Of a stretch of 45,619 bases of DNA, positions 1-9,149 are shown piece by piece; the first letter of the stretch is position 1; every line of letters starts with the position of its first letter. Both the position numbers and the translations under genes were made by a program. The notes below the pieces were generated by a model, which was not told the DNA's origin, made no database searches, and was given only the letters and a program-made list of their open reading frames with translations. The DNA is from Bacteroidales bacterium (GTDB lineage: Bacteria; Bacteroidota; Bacteroidia; Bacteroidales; Paludibacteraceae), in NCBI GenBank assembly GCA_012837935.1, contig DUQG01000018.1, positions 1 through 45,619 on the forward strand. The letters are read 5' to 3'.

Positions 1-685
1 CAACCAAATCAAGCATTGGTGAGAGATGTTCAAAGTCAATGTCATTTGCCTGTGAGAAGGCTTGCATAAACTTAAACCCTACACCACAGCCGGAAAGATG
101 CTTGTAAGGATAGTCGCAATCATCTCGTTTTGGGTCAAGTACAGCTATGGCAGGTGGTAGTTCTACATCGGGATTGTGGTGGTCGCAGATAATAAAATCG
201 ATGCCAAGTGATTTGGCATATTTGATTTTTTCAACGGCTTTAATTCCACAGTCTAAGGCAATGATAAGTGAAAATCCATTTTCTTTGGCAAACTCAATGC
301 CCTTAATGGAAATACCATATCCTTCGTTATAGCGGTCGGGAATATAGAAATCAAGATTAGAATAAATCTTAATTAAAAAACGATAAACGAGTGAAACAGA
401 GGTGGTGCCGTCCACATCGTAGTCGCCATAAATCAGTATTTTTTCATTCCTACGAAGTGCTTTAGTCAGTCTTTCTACCGCCAAATCCATATCTTTCATC
501 AAGAATGGATCGTGTAAATTATCTAAATCCGGTCTAAAAAAAGAGCGTGCCTCGTCAAAGCTTGTAATTCCTCTTTGAATGAGAAGCTGAGCTAATATAG
601 GACTGATACTTAATTCATTGGCAAGTTTTTCTTTAATTTCATTTTCTTCTTCGGTAAGTTCCGAATAAATCCATTTATTTATCAT
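1..685 (-). CDS. recJ: single-stranded-DNA-specific exonuclease RecJ (N-terminal part)
   Basis: RecJ is a 5'-to-3' single-strand DNA exonuclease used in recombination and mismatch repair. The first 228 residues are visible, read from the ATG at 685; the gene runs off the left edge, so over half of a typical RecJ of about 570 residues is missing. Two DHH-superfamily metal-binding motifs are present: DYDVDG at residues 88-93 and DHHN at 168-171. The N-terminal stretch around residues 20-45 (SPILAQLLIQRGI, then EARSFFRPDL) is also typical of RecJ. The gene lies downstream of the GH20 gene on the same strand but is separated from it by a terminator, so it probably has its own promoter. Identity is secure; what lies beyond residue 228 cannot be judged. 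Confidence 0.93.
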   Translation of the reverse strand, partial: MINKWIYSELTEEENEIKEKLANELSISPILAQLLIQRGITSFDEARSFFRPDLDNLHDPFLMKDMDLAVERLTKALRRNEKILIYGDYDVDGTTSVSLVYRFLIKIYSNLDFYIPDRYNEGYGISIKGIEFAKENGFSLIIALDCGIKAVEKIKYAKSLGIDFIICDHHNPDVELPPAIAVLDPKRDDCDYPYKHLSGCGVGFKFMQAFSQANDIDFEHLSPMLDLV

Positions 686-711
686 TTTGTTTACATTTTT
701 ATCACTCCGGA

Positions 712-735
712 TTTGAAATGCCGTTGCATTTCAAA
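712..735 (-). promoter_or_regulatory. perfect hairpin in the recJ leader
   Basis: Arms TTTGAAATGC and GCATTTCAAA enclose the loop CGTT: 10 bp with no mismatch. It lies in the presumed 5' leader of recJ, ending 27 bases before the ATG. No T-run follows in either direction that would make it a good terminator. Its role is unknown; it could affect translation of recJ. Confidence 0.45.
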
Positions 736-888
736 AATCAACCTCACTATTCGTCCTTATCTCTACCACACAATTTCATCTTTTTATCAAGCTATTTCCA
801 CAGCACAAATATCATCCGTTCAACCTCACATTTTCTACTTTATTTTTCGAGTATGATATTTATAACATCCCGAAATCTTATTCGTTCA

Positions 889-920
889 CAAATATAATCA
901 TTTTGTTCCAATCTTAAATT
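889..920 (-). promoter_or_regulatory. possible recJ promoter
   Basis: TATATTTG (896 to 889, minus strand) matches the Bacteroidetes -7 element TAnnTTTG. Upstream, only TTTA is found at roughly the right distance, not TTTG. It would give a long leader of almost 200 bases. Weak call. Confidence 0.3.
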
Positions 921-977
921 CTTGTTATACATATTTTAAAAAAATAGTTTTACTTTTTTTGTATTGGAAGTGATGAA

Positions 978-1023
978 AAAAAGAAAAATCCGTTTTGGAA
1001 CTATGTAAGACCAAAAACGGATT
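978..1023 (-). terminator. rho-independent terminator of the GH20 gene
   Basis: On the minus strand an AATCCG/CGGATT stem extended by A/T and GG/CC pairs (arms 987-998 and 1011-1023, one bulged base) encloses a 12-base loop. A T-rich run corresponding to 974-986 follows. It lies just beyond the GH20 stop codon. Confidence 0.8.
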
Positions 1024-1046
1024 AATTCATTTGTTTTTTTTGTAAA

Positions 1047-4000
1047 CTACTTTATCACAAACTTTAAGCTTTGGTAAGGTGTTTTCACAATAATAACGCC
1101 TTGCGGAAGTCTGCCTTTTGCGTTTAATTGCTGTCCGCTGATATTATAAACTCTTAATTGCCGGATATCGCCGGTGGTCTTTATTTTGCCGTCTTCAATC
1201 CAAATCTTTTCATTTTCTGCTGTTTGGCTGTTTACGCTTGTACCTACCTCAAGTCGTGGAATAATGTAGTATTGACATCCGTCATCCGTCATATTTGTTC
1301 CATTTCCCCAGTTGTGAATAACGTAAGCTGTGCCGGAGTTTCCTTGGTTAAATTGCGAAGTTCCGGAAGTTATAATAAAATAGTTGTTCTTGAAAATGGG
1401 GGTAAATTTCCATCCGCCTTCGGTCTGAGTGCCGGAAACAGCAGTAAGTCTCGGTGTTGCTGTGCTGACATAAGTATCTGATGTTTTATTTACCAGAGAA
1501 AAACTACCGTTATCAAGTGCCACTAATTTCCAAAGAAATTTATCATCATCAGCAACATATGGTTCACCCTTTAATACATTTCCATCACCTTGGAATGCTA
1601 CCGAACGATTTTCACGCACTGCTGTTAGTGAGTACCAAATAGTTTTATCTGCTGTACTTGCTAACGGATAATTTAACCCTGCTTTATATTGTTCCAAAGC
1701 CTCTAAAAGCGCCACTTTGGTTGTACGAAGTTCCGATTGTGTGCTTTCAGGATTGTTTAGAACATCTGATGCTGTTTCAAGAGCTTTATTCAAAGTTTCA
1801 GCAGCCTCTTCAGAGTATTCCCCCGGATTTTTTCCTACTATTGTACTTGATTTGAAACCATAGCTTGCGTCCAATGCCATTTGTAGAGAATCTAGTGCGT
1901 CAGCACCAACCAAGCTTTCTAATCTAAACAAATATTGACATCCGGCATCGGTCATGTTAGAGCCACCGCCCCAGTTGTAGATATTATAACCTAGTCCGCT
2001 GGTAGTTTGATTTAGCTGCACATCGCCACTTGCAACGGCAAAGTACTGATTCGTGTAAATAGGCTTAAAAATCCATCCTCCTGCTGTAGGAATACCATCT
2101 TGAGCTTTCAGTGCTGTGTTAAATGCAGAGTTCGGACTGATATGGCTATCTTTTACCTTGCTTATTAGGTTAAATGTGCCATCGCTGTTTGCAGTTACTT
2201 TCCAAAGAAATTTATCCGTATTTGCTGCAAATGGTTGACCGATTAAATTTACATTGTCCCCTTGATAAGCCACCACTCTAGAAGCATCTCGATTCGGTGC
2301 AGAAAGTGAGTACCAATATTGTTTCGATTCGGTACTTACCTTAGGCATATTAATCGACTTCTTGAAGTCTTCAATCTGCTTGGTTAGCAATTCAGCCGCT
2401 GCTTTGTACTCTTCATTAGTTAGATTTGGATTGTTTTTTACGACCAAAGCAGCGTCTATGTTTTTTTGTAGCTTTGCTACTGCGGTCGTCGAGTACTTTC
2501 CCGGTTCAGCACCCACCATTACAGAGTTTTTTATTGCATTTGCATTGTCTATGGCACTGGTTAACACCTCTATCATAGGATTTAAGTTTTTGTCGGGCGA
2601 ATAAATCAAGCCTTCTACTGCATCTTTTCCATCAGGCGTTACGAAAACACAGGTAAACATCCATTTCATCAATCTCACTTCATTACGTGTAAATCCGTTG
2701 TTAGGCAGCTTTATTAAAACTTTGTTCCATCCCTCATTTAGCGTAACCGAAATTGGTGGACGAGCAGTAAAGTTTTCATTTTTCAGCGTAATTTCATTCG
2801 ATTTTCCGGTATGTGTATTTTGCCACACAGGCGGATTGATAGCTTCATCATTTATCCAAATTTTACTATTATAGTAGTCCCATTGTCCTTGTGGTGCAGC
2901 TAAGTCCATCTCAGAGCGACCGTAGTTTTGGAACTCAAGTTGCAATCCAACAGTTTGCTTGCTTGATGAATGAACATAAGTATAGGCATAAGCTGTTTGA
3001 TTGGCTTGCGGATTACTGAAAAATGTAGGAACTGTCCCCGGTCCCCAAACATGGCGTAGGTAAATTCCTGCACCCATAGCGCTGCTAGTGTTGTATGTTT
3101 TGCCATTGTGGGTGTATGAATGTGCTGTTTCCTGAGTTTCCGGCGGGAAAATTGTATTAACATTTCCATTGTTCGGAAATTGGTCGGTAATTCTCCAAAG
3201 CACGTTGGTCTGTTTTACATAAGCAATCGGCTCATCTTTTAGGTGGTTTGCTTTATGATAAAGGAAACGTCTTTCCCAGTCGGCAAAATCTATATCATTA
3301 GGGTCTAATTTAGTACCGATTTCATAGAAATAGCCTTTGCCACCACCCAGCCAAGTGCGTTCGGCAGCTGCAAGCATGGATTGATAGAATGCATTTTGAA
3401 TAACAATGTCTCTATCTGTCGGTACAACACGGTCATTCCAAATTCCTACGATTAATCCCGGATATTGGTGACTTCCTTTGGTTTGGTAGGCAATGGTGCT
3501 GTTGTACAAGCTAATCACATCGGCATATTGGTCGAAGTGATTGATATAATGCATCCGCGAGTCAATAGCAGGCAAAGAACCAAGTGTGCTACCTCTACTT
3601 GACCACATATGTACCATATCTACATCGCTTTCAGTATAGCCGAACCCCGGACGCCAAACTACAATTTTCTTGCCTTTTGAACGGATATGCGATGTCATTT
3701 GCTGGATAAAATATTCAACGGAAATAGTTGCACCCACTTTGTCAGGGTCACGTACTTCGTCGCTACCGATATGTATCCACTCTACATCTGAAAAAGTTTC
3801 ACAAGCTTCCGTCATAATGGCTTTCATTTCTGCCAGTCCCTCCTCGGTTAGCATTGAATGTCCCATTGCTTTGCGGAAAGCTTCGCTGTGTCCCGGCATA
3901 TCAATTTCAGGGATGACTTGTACACCGTGCTCACGTGCAAATTTTACCAGTTCTTTTGCTTGTTCGATGGTATAATATCTACCGGGGTGGCGTGAATAGC

Positions 4001-4613
4001 TAGCATCGTAATTTAGTTTTGGATAAACTTTACTTTCCAATCTCCAACCTTGGTTTTCTGTTAAGTGCCAGTGGAAAGTGTTGATTTTGTAGCGTGAAAG
4101 TAGTTGAATGTGTTTTTTTAACTCTTCAAATGCCATATAACTTCTACCCACATCGTGCATATATCCACGAAGGCGGAATGCAGGCCAGTCGGTAATTTTA
4201 CAAGCATTCACTTGATTATTATTACCTTCGGCAAGTTGCCAAAGCGTTTGAACAGCCCAATAAGCACCGCGAAGTGTGGTGGCAAGAATGGTAATTTTGT
4301 CAGCCGTAACTTCAAGGCTGTAGGCTTCATCTTGGAATTCGGCTCCGGCTATGTTGGTGGTTAGATTTACCACAATACTTACCGAACTTGTTGCTACATT
4401 TCCTCCATTTGCCGTAACAAACGAGCTAATTTCATCAGCCACAAAATTAAAATCATCACCCGCAGGGACGATAACGGTTATCGGCTGCGCCAGATTAAAA
4501 CTTCCGGCATTTACCGTAATTTGTTGCGGCTTAGGCAGTAGATGTTCTACGCCTGCAAATGTAAAACTACTTATTAAAAGTAGTAACGTGATAAGGTGTA
4601 ATTTAATTTTCAT
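1047..4613 (-). CDS. T9SS-exported GH20 beta-N-acetylhexosaminidase with two C-terminal accessory modules
   Basis: This is a 1188-residue secreted family GH20 beta-N-acetylhexosaminidase, which removes terminal GlcNAc or GalNAc by substrate-assisted catalysis. It has a signal peptide (residues 1-20), a GH20 N-terminal domain (about 22-140) and the TIM barrel (about 145-470) with the catalytic Asp285-Glu286 pair in HIGSDEV. The family motif is usually HxGGDE, so the residue before Asp is Ser here. A beta-sandwich-like region follows (about 480-690). Then come two copies of a helical FIVAR-like stretch plus an unrecognised module of about 140 residues (about 764-901 and 991-1121). A T9SS type A sorting tail (about 1149-1188, starting RQLRVYNISG) ends the protein. 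It starts 39 bases after the stop of the GH123 gene upstream, whose C-terminal module it shares, so the two form an operon. GH20 assignment is secure; substrate is not. Confidence 0.92.
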   Translation of the reverse strand: MKIKLHLITLLLLISSFTFAGVEHLLPKPQQITVNAGSFNLAQPITVIVPAGDDFNFVADEISSFVTANGGNVATSSVSIVVNLTTNIAGAEFQDEAYSLEVTADKITILATTLRGAYWAVQTLWQLAEGNNNQVNACKITDWPAFRLRGYMHDVGRSYMAFEELKKHIQLLSRYKINTFHWHLTENQGWRLESKVYPKLNYDASYSRHPGRYYTIEQAKELVKFAREHGVQVIPEIDMPGHSEAFRKAMGHSMLTEEGLAEMKAIMTEACETFSDVEWIHIGSDEVRDPDKVGATISVEYFIQQMTSHIRSKGKKIVVWRPGFGYTESDVDMVHMWSSRGSTLGSLPAIDSRMHYINHFDQYADVISLYNSTIAYQTKGSHQYPGLIVGIWNDRVVPTDRDIVIQNAFYQSMLAAAERTWLGGGKGYFYEIGTKLDPNDIDFADWERRFLYHKANHLKDEPIAYVKQTNVLWRITDQFPNNGNVNTIFPPETQETAHSYTHNGKTYNTSSAMGAGIYLRHVWGPGTVPTFFSNPQANQTAYAYTYVHSSSKQTVGLQLEFQNYGRSEMDLAAPQGQWDYYNSKIWINDEAINPPVWQNTHTGKSNEITLKNENFTARPPISVTLNEGWNKVLIKLPNNGFTRNEVRLMKWMFTCVFVTPDGKDAVEGLIYSPDKNLNPMIEVLTSAIDNANAIKNSVMVGAEPGKYSTTAVAKLQKNIDAALVVKNNPNLTNEEYKAAAELLTKQIEDFKKSINMPKVSTESKQYWYSLSAPNRDASRVVAYQGDNVNLIGQPFAANTDKFLWKVTANSDGTFNLISKVKDSHISPNSAFNTALKAQDGIPTAGGWIFKPIYTNQYFAVASGDVQLNQTTSGLGYNIYNWGGGSNMTDAGCQYLFRLESLVGADALDSLQMALDASYGFKSSTIVGKNPGEYSEEAAETLNKALETASDVLNNPESTQSELRTTKVALLEALEQYKAGLNYPLASTADKTIWYSLTAVRENRSVAFQGDGNVLKGEPYVADDDKFLWKLVALDNGSFSLVNKTSDTYVSTATPRLTAVSGTQTEGGWKFTPIFKNNYFIITSGTSQFNQGNSGTAYVIHNWGNGTNMTDDGCQYYIIPRLEVGTSVNSQTAENEKIWIEDGKIKTTGDIRQLRVYNISGQQLNAKGRLPQGVIIVKTPYQSLKFVIK

Positions 4614-4652
4614 TTTTAAAATAAGAAAGTTAGTAAATACAAAATATGTCTT

Positions 4653-7292
4653 TTAATGAACAGCTAATTTATAGGCTTGATAAGGGGTTTTTACAATTAT
4701 TAAACCTGTCGGAAAATGTTGTTGTTTTGAAAGTTCTTGTCCGCTGATATTAAAAACTCTAATAGGTAAATTGGGGTCGCTCACTACCAGTTTTTTGTCT
4801 ATAATATTTACGCTAAAACTGTTATTTTGCGTTACAGGTGTATGTGTGGTTACGCTTTCCTGACGAATAATGTATTTACATCCCGTGTCATTCATTTCGT
4901 TTCCCCCACCCCAATTGTAAATTCGGTAGCCTAAGCCTGAATTTGTTTGATTGACTTGCACACTACCCGAAGTGATAATAAAAAACTTTCCATCTCCGGT
5001 AGGCGTAAACTTCCAACCGTCCGAAGTAAGAAGTGTACTGCTCGTTGAGAGTGCTGTGTTGTAAGATGCATTGTTGGAAATATTGCTTTTGCCTTTTTTG
5101 CTGATAATGGCGAAAGTACCATCATTGAGTTGCTTTAACTTCCACAATAAACCATCGTCATTTTTAGAAAAATTTTTTCCATACAGCGTTCCGTTATCAC
5201 TTTGATAGGCTATGTATTTACTTTCTCTCAAAGGTGTATGAAAAGAATACCAAACTTGCTCTGCATCGGTTGAAGCGATGGGTACATTTTTGGATTTTTT
5301 GTATATTTCTAGTTCATTCCAAAGCGTCAAACGCGCTTCCTTAAACTCTGCATCCGAAGTACCAGATTCTCTTACACTTGTTGCATCTGCAATTGCACTT
5401 ACCAAAACCGCCGTATTCGCAGCCGAGTATTCGCCCGGACTTTCTCCTTTTTCAGCTTTATTCATAAAATCAGTTGCCAAATCAATCATAGATGAAAGCA
5501 TGGATTTTTCAGTTAACTCTGCTTCGCTAAGAGAGTTTATTACTTTTCTTGCATTGGCAATCGTTATTTCTGCCGGGGTTTTAGCCAAAATTGGTTCATC
5601 AAAATCGGCAAGTGCATTATCTATTTGAAGTAAAGCCGTGGTGTGTCCGGCTTGGTTGAAATACTCTCTCAAGATTTTGATTTTTTCAAACTGCTGAATA
5701 CCTTCAACTAGTCTTTCGAAACGAATGGATGTTCGAGCGCCGGGATAAATTTGATAGGTGTCGCCTGCTGCCCAAGAACGGAAACGGCTGTCTTGCAAAG
5801 GATTTTGCACCCAACAGTTTAATGCCCAACGAAGATAGCCATCTAAATTTTCTTTTGCAGCATACCACGCTAGCCACTCACTTTCAGCAGGCGGACTGAA
5901 TGTAAAGCCGTTAGGATAAGATTCTGTACAGCATGTGTAAAAAGTCGTTACTTTACCTTCTGCACGACGTCTGGCAACTTCAGCTTCGGTATATTTGTAA
6001 CGGAATGCAATGCAGTAATCATCTATATCGTTCAACAACTCTTTATGGTAATTTCCGGCAAAGGACGTTTTGAAGTTCGGATCGGCTTTGCGGATAACCG
6101 CTAAAGTTTTTAACACATGATCCATCGGTCTTTCATCAATAGCAATATGCGTAATCTCAAACCATCCTTTTTCTTTTAAATGAGCAGCAAAAGATTTAAG
6201 CATGGTTACCCAAAGCTCCTCGAAAAGTGCGTCGCCGGGTTTAGTCGAGGCATCAATGTATCTGTTGCTTGCTTCATCGAAATAGCGGAATGAAAGTTTC
6301 CACGGAATCATTGAGTAGCAGTTGATTTGTTTGTTTACGCCAAGCGACATCATCAATTCCACATACTTATCAAAATTTGTATAATCAAATTCCCATGTGC
6401 CATCTTTCTTTTTCGTCCATTCTATCATGGTTTCGTATTTATCCTCGGTTTGTCCGTCCCAAGGGTCGTAGATAATGGATGCTGTAATTACTTTTCCACC
6501 TGCATCAGCATAGAGTTGGTGCTCATATCTCAATGCTTCCAAATGTGCTTCAGACCAAAGTTCTACTCCGTGATAACGTGCTACGGAAAATGGGTTTTGC
6601 CACAAATCCAAATGATAACTCCATTCAGAAACTGCGGGTAACGTATGATTTTGCACTTTCACAGAGAGTTGCAAAGTTTCAACGGTTTTACCGTTTAGTT
6701 TTACATCTACATTTCCTGTGTATGTTCCTGCATCGGTTTCTGCCGGAATATTTACACGTAGCCAAACACCTTGTGAAGTTAAAGGCATTAGTTTTAACTC
6801 TATAATATGGTGGTCAATCGGGTCGGCAGAAAGTGAATAGTCGAAATCGGCAGGATTTCTGTGTCCACAGCCGCCACTACCATCTTTGTTAAGCTCATCG
6901 GTCATCACGTAGCGGACAAATCCTGAAAAGATCTGTTCGGCTGAAATGTGCTGATTGGCATCGTCTTCTTTAATCAGGTTGCTAATAGTATAGCTAAGTA
7001 TGTTTTCACCGGTTTTATTGGAAACTACAAATTGTGCTGAAACTCTTTCACCCTTCCAAGCAGTAAGTGTATGAGTCTTATTGGCTGAATTTCCGGATGG
7101 TTCTTGTTTTTTGTAACGTACATCCGTGCTTCCCCAGTTTATCGAATAGTTCGATTGTGGTGCCCACAGTGCTGCATCGGTTGGTTTTGGGTTAGGAAGT
7201 TCAGTGTAAGTATGAATAGGATAAGTACTTTGTGCAGCTATTCCTACGACAAAGAATAGCAAAATCGAACTAAGTAAAATCTGTTTTTTCAT
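4653..7292 (-). CDS. T9SS-exported GH123-like (DUF4091) glycosidase
   Basis: An 879-residue exported protein with signal peptide (residues 1-20), a beta-rich N-terminal region (about 70-215), then a DUF4091/GH123 catalytic domain (about 220-580). GH123 enzymes are beta-N-acetylgalactosaminidases that use a paired Asp-Glu in substrate-assisted catalysis; the pair here is Asp386-Glu387 in the motif AIDERP. The C-terminal part has a helical FIVAR-like stretch (about 600-675) and one copy of the module found twice in the adjacent GH20 protein (about 681-812, containing YRIYNWGGG). It ends in a T9SS sorting tail (about 840-879, RVFNISGQEL onwards). It is first in the operon, behind a good promoter. 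Together the pair could strip HexNAc sugars from host or microbial glycans; that joint role is inference. Family is confident, substrate is not. Confidence 0.83.
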   Translation of the reverse strand: MKKQILLSSILLFFVVGIAAQSTYPIHTYTELPNPKPTDAALWAPQSNYSINWGSTDVRYKKQEPSGNSANKTHTLTAWKGERVSAQFVVSNKTGENILSYTISNLIKEDDANQHISAEQIFSGFVRYVMTDELNKDGSGGCGHRNPADFDYSLSADPIDHHIIELKLMPLTSQGVWLRVNIPAETDAGTYTGNVDVKLNGKTVETLQLSVKVQNHTLPAVSEWSYHLDLWQNPFSVARYHGVELWSEAHLEALRYEHQLYADAGGKVITASIIYDPWDGQTEDKYETMIEWTKKKDGTWEFDYTNFDKYVELMMSLGVNKQINCYSMIPWKLSFRYFDEASNRYIDASTKPGDALFEELWVTMLKSFAAHLKEKGWFEITHIAIDERPMDHVLKTLAVIRKADPNFKTSFAGNYHKELLNDIDDYCIAFRYKYTEAEVARRRAEGKVTTFYTCCTESYPNGFTFSPPAESEWLAWYAAKENLDGYLRWALNCWVQNPLQDSRFRSWAAGDTYQIYPGARTSIRFERLVEGIQQFEKIKILREYFNQAGHTTALLQIDNALADFDEPILAKTPAEITIANARKVINSLSEAELTEKSMLSSMIDLATDFMNKAEKGESPGEYSAANTAVLVSAIADATSVRESGTSDAEFKEARLTLWNELEIYKKSKNVPIASTDAEQVWYSFHTPLRESKYIAYQSDNGTLYGKNFSKNDDGLLWKLKQLNDGTFAIISKKGKSNISNNASYNTALSTSSTLLTSDGWKFTPTGDGKFFIITSGSVQVNQTNSGLGYRIYNWGGGNEMNDTGCKYIIRQESVTTHTPVTQNNSFSVNIIDKKLVVSDPNLPIRVFNISGQELSKQQHFPTGLIIVKTPYQAYKLAVH

Positions 7293-7337
7293 AGGTATAT
7301 TTTGTTAGTTAATAAAGTTTTTAAATAACTAAGACTA

Positions 7338-7368
7338 CAAATGTAATGTTTTTCGATGTGATACGCAA
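7338..7368 (-). promoter_or_regulatory. promoter of the GH123-GH20 operon
   Basis: TTG (7368 to 7366) and TACATTTG (7345 to 7338) are separated by 20 bases, a full match to the Bacteroidetes -33/-7 pattern. The predicted start near 7331 leaves a leader of about 39 bases before the ATG at 7292. Confidence 0.65.
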
Positions 7369-7397
7369 TAATATATTAAGTAATTTAAGATATTGTT

Positions 7398-8129
7398 TTA
7401 TAAATTATGTTTTTTGTTTTCTAAAATTCCACTACAAATAACTTTGTCTATCCTTTTTAGGCTACTTATTTCTATCACTCTATTTGGTAGTTCTACGGTC
7501 TTTCCTGTATGATTTAGAAAAACCGCATCAATCCCTGTCAATGAAGCGCCGATAATGTCGGCATCAAAACTATCACCAATCATAAGTACTTCGTCTTTTT
7601 GTGCATGATTGAGATTGAGAGCGTGCTCAAAAATTTTTGGGTCGGGTTTTAATGCACCTACTGCTTCGGAAAGAACGACGTGTTGGAAATAATTTTCAAT
7701 TCCGGCGTTTCGTAACTTTTTGTACTGGACTTCTACAAATCCGTTGGAAATAATACTTAGTGGAAGTTTATTCTCTTTACAGAAATCGAGCAATTCCTTT
7801 GCATAAGGTACGAGGTTGGTTTTTGTAGCTAATTGTTTTAAGAAACTATTGTTCATTTTTAGTGCCAGCTCTTTGTCGTTAATTCCAATTTCCAAAAGAG
7901 GAAAATGAAATCTTTCCACAATTAGAAAATCTTTGGTTATTAAGCCTTGTCCGTACTGCGACCAAAGTTCTAAGTTACGCTTAGAGTAGATTTTATAAAA
8001 TTCCTCGAAGCTATGTGTATAACGGTCGAGCTCTTTGGCAAAGAAAACATCGTGTAAAGCTTCTTTGGCATTGGCATGAAAATCCCAAATCGTGTCGTCT
8101 AAATCAACGAAAATATATTTGTAGTACAA
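7398..8129 (-). CDS. HAD-superfamily nucleotidase/phosphatase, YjjG type
   Basis: A cytoplasmic HAD hydrolase of 243 residues. Motif I is DLDDT at residues 9-13, with Asp9 the expected nucleophile and Asp11 the acid/base. Motif II is the Ser in ISNGF, the motif III Lys sits in GALKPDPKIF, and motif IV is GDSFDADI. The helical cap insertion (about 17-95) and length match the YjjG (YfnB) group, which dephosphorylates non-canonical pyrimidine nucleotides; that substrate is family knowledge, not shown here. The apparent start codon is TTG at 8129: no ATG lies in frame between the upstream terminator and motif I, and the residues from there match family N-termini. It follows the coiled-coil lipoprotein gene but a terminator stands between them. 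Confidence 0.85.
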   Translation of the reverse strand: MYYKYIFVDLDDTIWDFHANAKEALHDVFFAKELDRYTHSFEEFYKIYSKRNLELWSQYGQGLITKDFLIVERFHFPLLEIGINDKELALKMNNSFLKQLATKTNLVPYAKELLDFCKENKLPLSIISNGFVEVQYKKLRNAGIENYFQHVVLSEAVGALKPDPKIFEHALNLNHAQKDEVLMIGDSFDADIIGASLTGIDAVFLNHTGKTVELPNRVIEISSLKRIDKVICSGILENKKHNL

Positions 8130-8150
8130 AATTCTTTCTTTTAAAAAATG

Positions 8151-8202
8151 AAAAAAAAGAGAGGTAAAGTAATTTTGAAACTCAAATCTTCCACCTCTCT
8201 TT
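8151..8202 (-). terminator. terminator after the coiled-coil lipoprotein gene
   Basis: On the minus strand a 10-bp stem (AAAGAGAGGT with ACCTCTCTTT, at 8156-8165 and 8193-8202) with a 27-base loop is followed by a run of T corresponding to 8151-8158. It lies 20 bases beyond the stop of the 8222-9097 gene. Confidence 0.7.
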
Positions 8203-8221
8203 GTATAAATTGTTAAAAAAA

Positions 8222-9097
8222 TTAATCCACTTCTACCACAAGGTATTTACTCACACTCCAGAACTCAGTCGGCTTAAGAATGATAAGTACGTAACTGTCG
8301 TTCTCTTTTTCCAACTTATAGCTGCTGCGAGGGTGGTTAGTTAGAAGCTTAGCTTTCCCTTTCGAGTAGAGTGGGATAGAGGTTGTAGTGCGGGCATCTA
8401 CTTTTACAAAATAGTTTTTATTAAAATCCGATTGCAGAATTTTTTTAGCGCTGAAAAGTCCGTTTTGTGAAATAATTTTATTATCACGTAACTCTTTCAC
8501 GGAACCAATGGCGTACCAAGCCGCATGAAGTGCCTCGTCTTGCTGTTGAATAACTTCTTGCTTCGCTACGTTTTGTTGCGAAAGGTCTTCCACGTTTCTG
8601 CCCAGTTCATCTACTGTGCTGCCTAGTTGGGTGATTACAGAGTCTTTTTGAACGAGCTGTGCTTGCAGACGAGCTACTTTAGCATATTCATCGTTGAGTT
8701 GCTTAGTTAGTGATGCAAGCGTTTTTTCCAAATTATCAAGCTGGAACGTGCTGCGTTTCATTTTTGTACGCAGGTTGTCAAGTTCTTTTTGGTTGTTGGC
8801 AATTAGTTCTGTAATAAATGCCACATCGTTGGTTACTTGATTTCGGATATTCGGTGGAGTGTTTTCGCTCAGAGGATTAACCGGAATCACATTCTGCGCA
8901 GCTTTGATTTTCTCAATGCCTTGTTGCACATTGTATAATGTGGCAAAATACTCATCAACTTCCTCTTGCAGTTGCATTTTAGAGGTCTGCAACGAGTCAT
9001 TTTCGGCTTTTAGTCGCTTTACTTCTTGACTGTCTTGTGGTCCGCAGGAGCTTAAAATTAGCATTACAGCAGCTAAATATATAAAAAGCTTATTCAT
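8222..9097 (-). CDS. coiled-coil lipoprotein (possibly Cbp1-family)
   Basis: A 291-residue lipoprotein with signal peptide and lipobox (LSSC, Cys18), so it should be lipid-anchored, probably in the outer membrane. Residues about 27-200 are rich in Leu, Gln, Lys and Glu with heptad character, predicting a long coiled coil. The last 90 residues (from ELRDNKIISQNG) form a compact beta-rich C-terminal domain ending SVSKYLVVEVD. Proteins of this plan are common in Bacteroidales; some are annotated as Cbp1-family collagen-binding adhesins. I am not sure this one belongs there, and its ligand is unknown. It is transcribed alone, between rsmI upstream and a terminator downstream. Confidence 0.75.
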   Translation of the reverse strand: MNKLFIYLAAVMLILSSCGPQDSQEVKRLKAENDSLQTSKMQLQEEVDEYFATLYNVQQGIEKIKAAQNVIPVNPLSENTPPNIRNQVTNDVAFITELIANNQKELDNLRTKMKRSTFQLDNLEKTLASLTKQLNDEYAKVARLQAQLVQKDSVITQLGSTVDELGRNVEDLSQQNVAKQEVIQQQDEALHAAWYAIGSVKELRDNKIISQNGLFSAKKILQSDFNKNYFVKVDARTTTSIPLYSKGKAKLLTNHPRSSYKLEKENDSYVLIILKPTEFWSVSKYLVVEVD

Positions 9098-9149
9098 AGG
9101 GTTTTATAAATTAATAGATTGGTATACTTATTAGTTGAGTTTGAGTTTG

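Larger units (their letters stand above)
686..1046. other. 361-base spacer between recJ and the GH20 gene
   Basis: No coding region is seen here. On the recJ-distal side is the GH20 terminator (about 978-1023). A possible recJ promoter lies near 889-920. A perfect 10-bp hairpin (arms 712-721 and 726-735, loop CGTT) lies 27 bases upstream of the recJ start and would form in its leader RNA. The word CAACCTCAC occurs twice in the spacer (near 739 and 820). Confidence 0.6.

Noticed and set aside
147-332. Plus-strand reading frame inside recJ
   Set aside because: It is the antisense of a conserved coding region, including the DHHN motif.
8129-8131. Truncated N-terminus for the HAD gene because no ATG is present
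   Set aside because: A TTG start at 8129 gives a complete motif I and a normal N-terminus, so the gene is judged intact.
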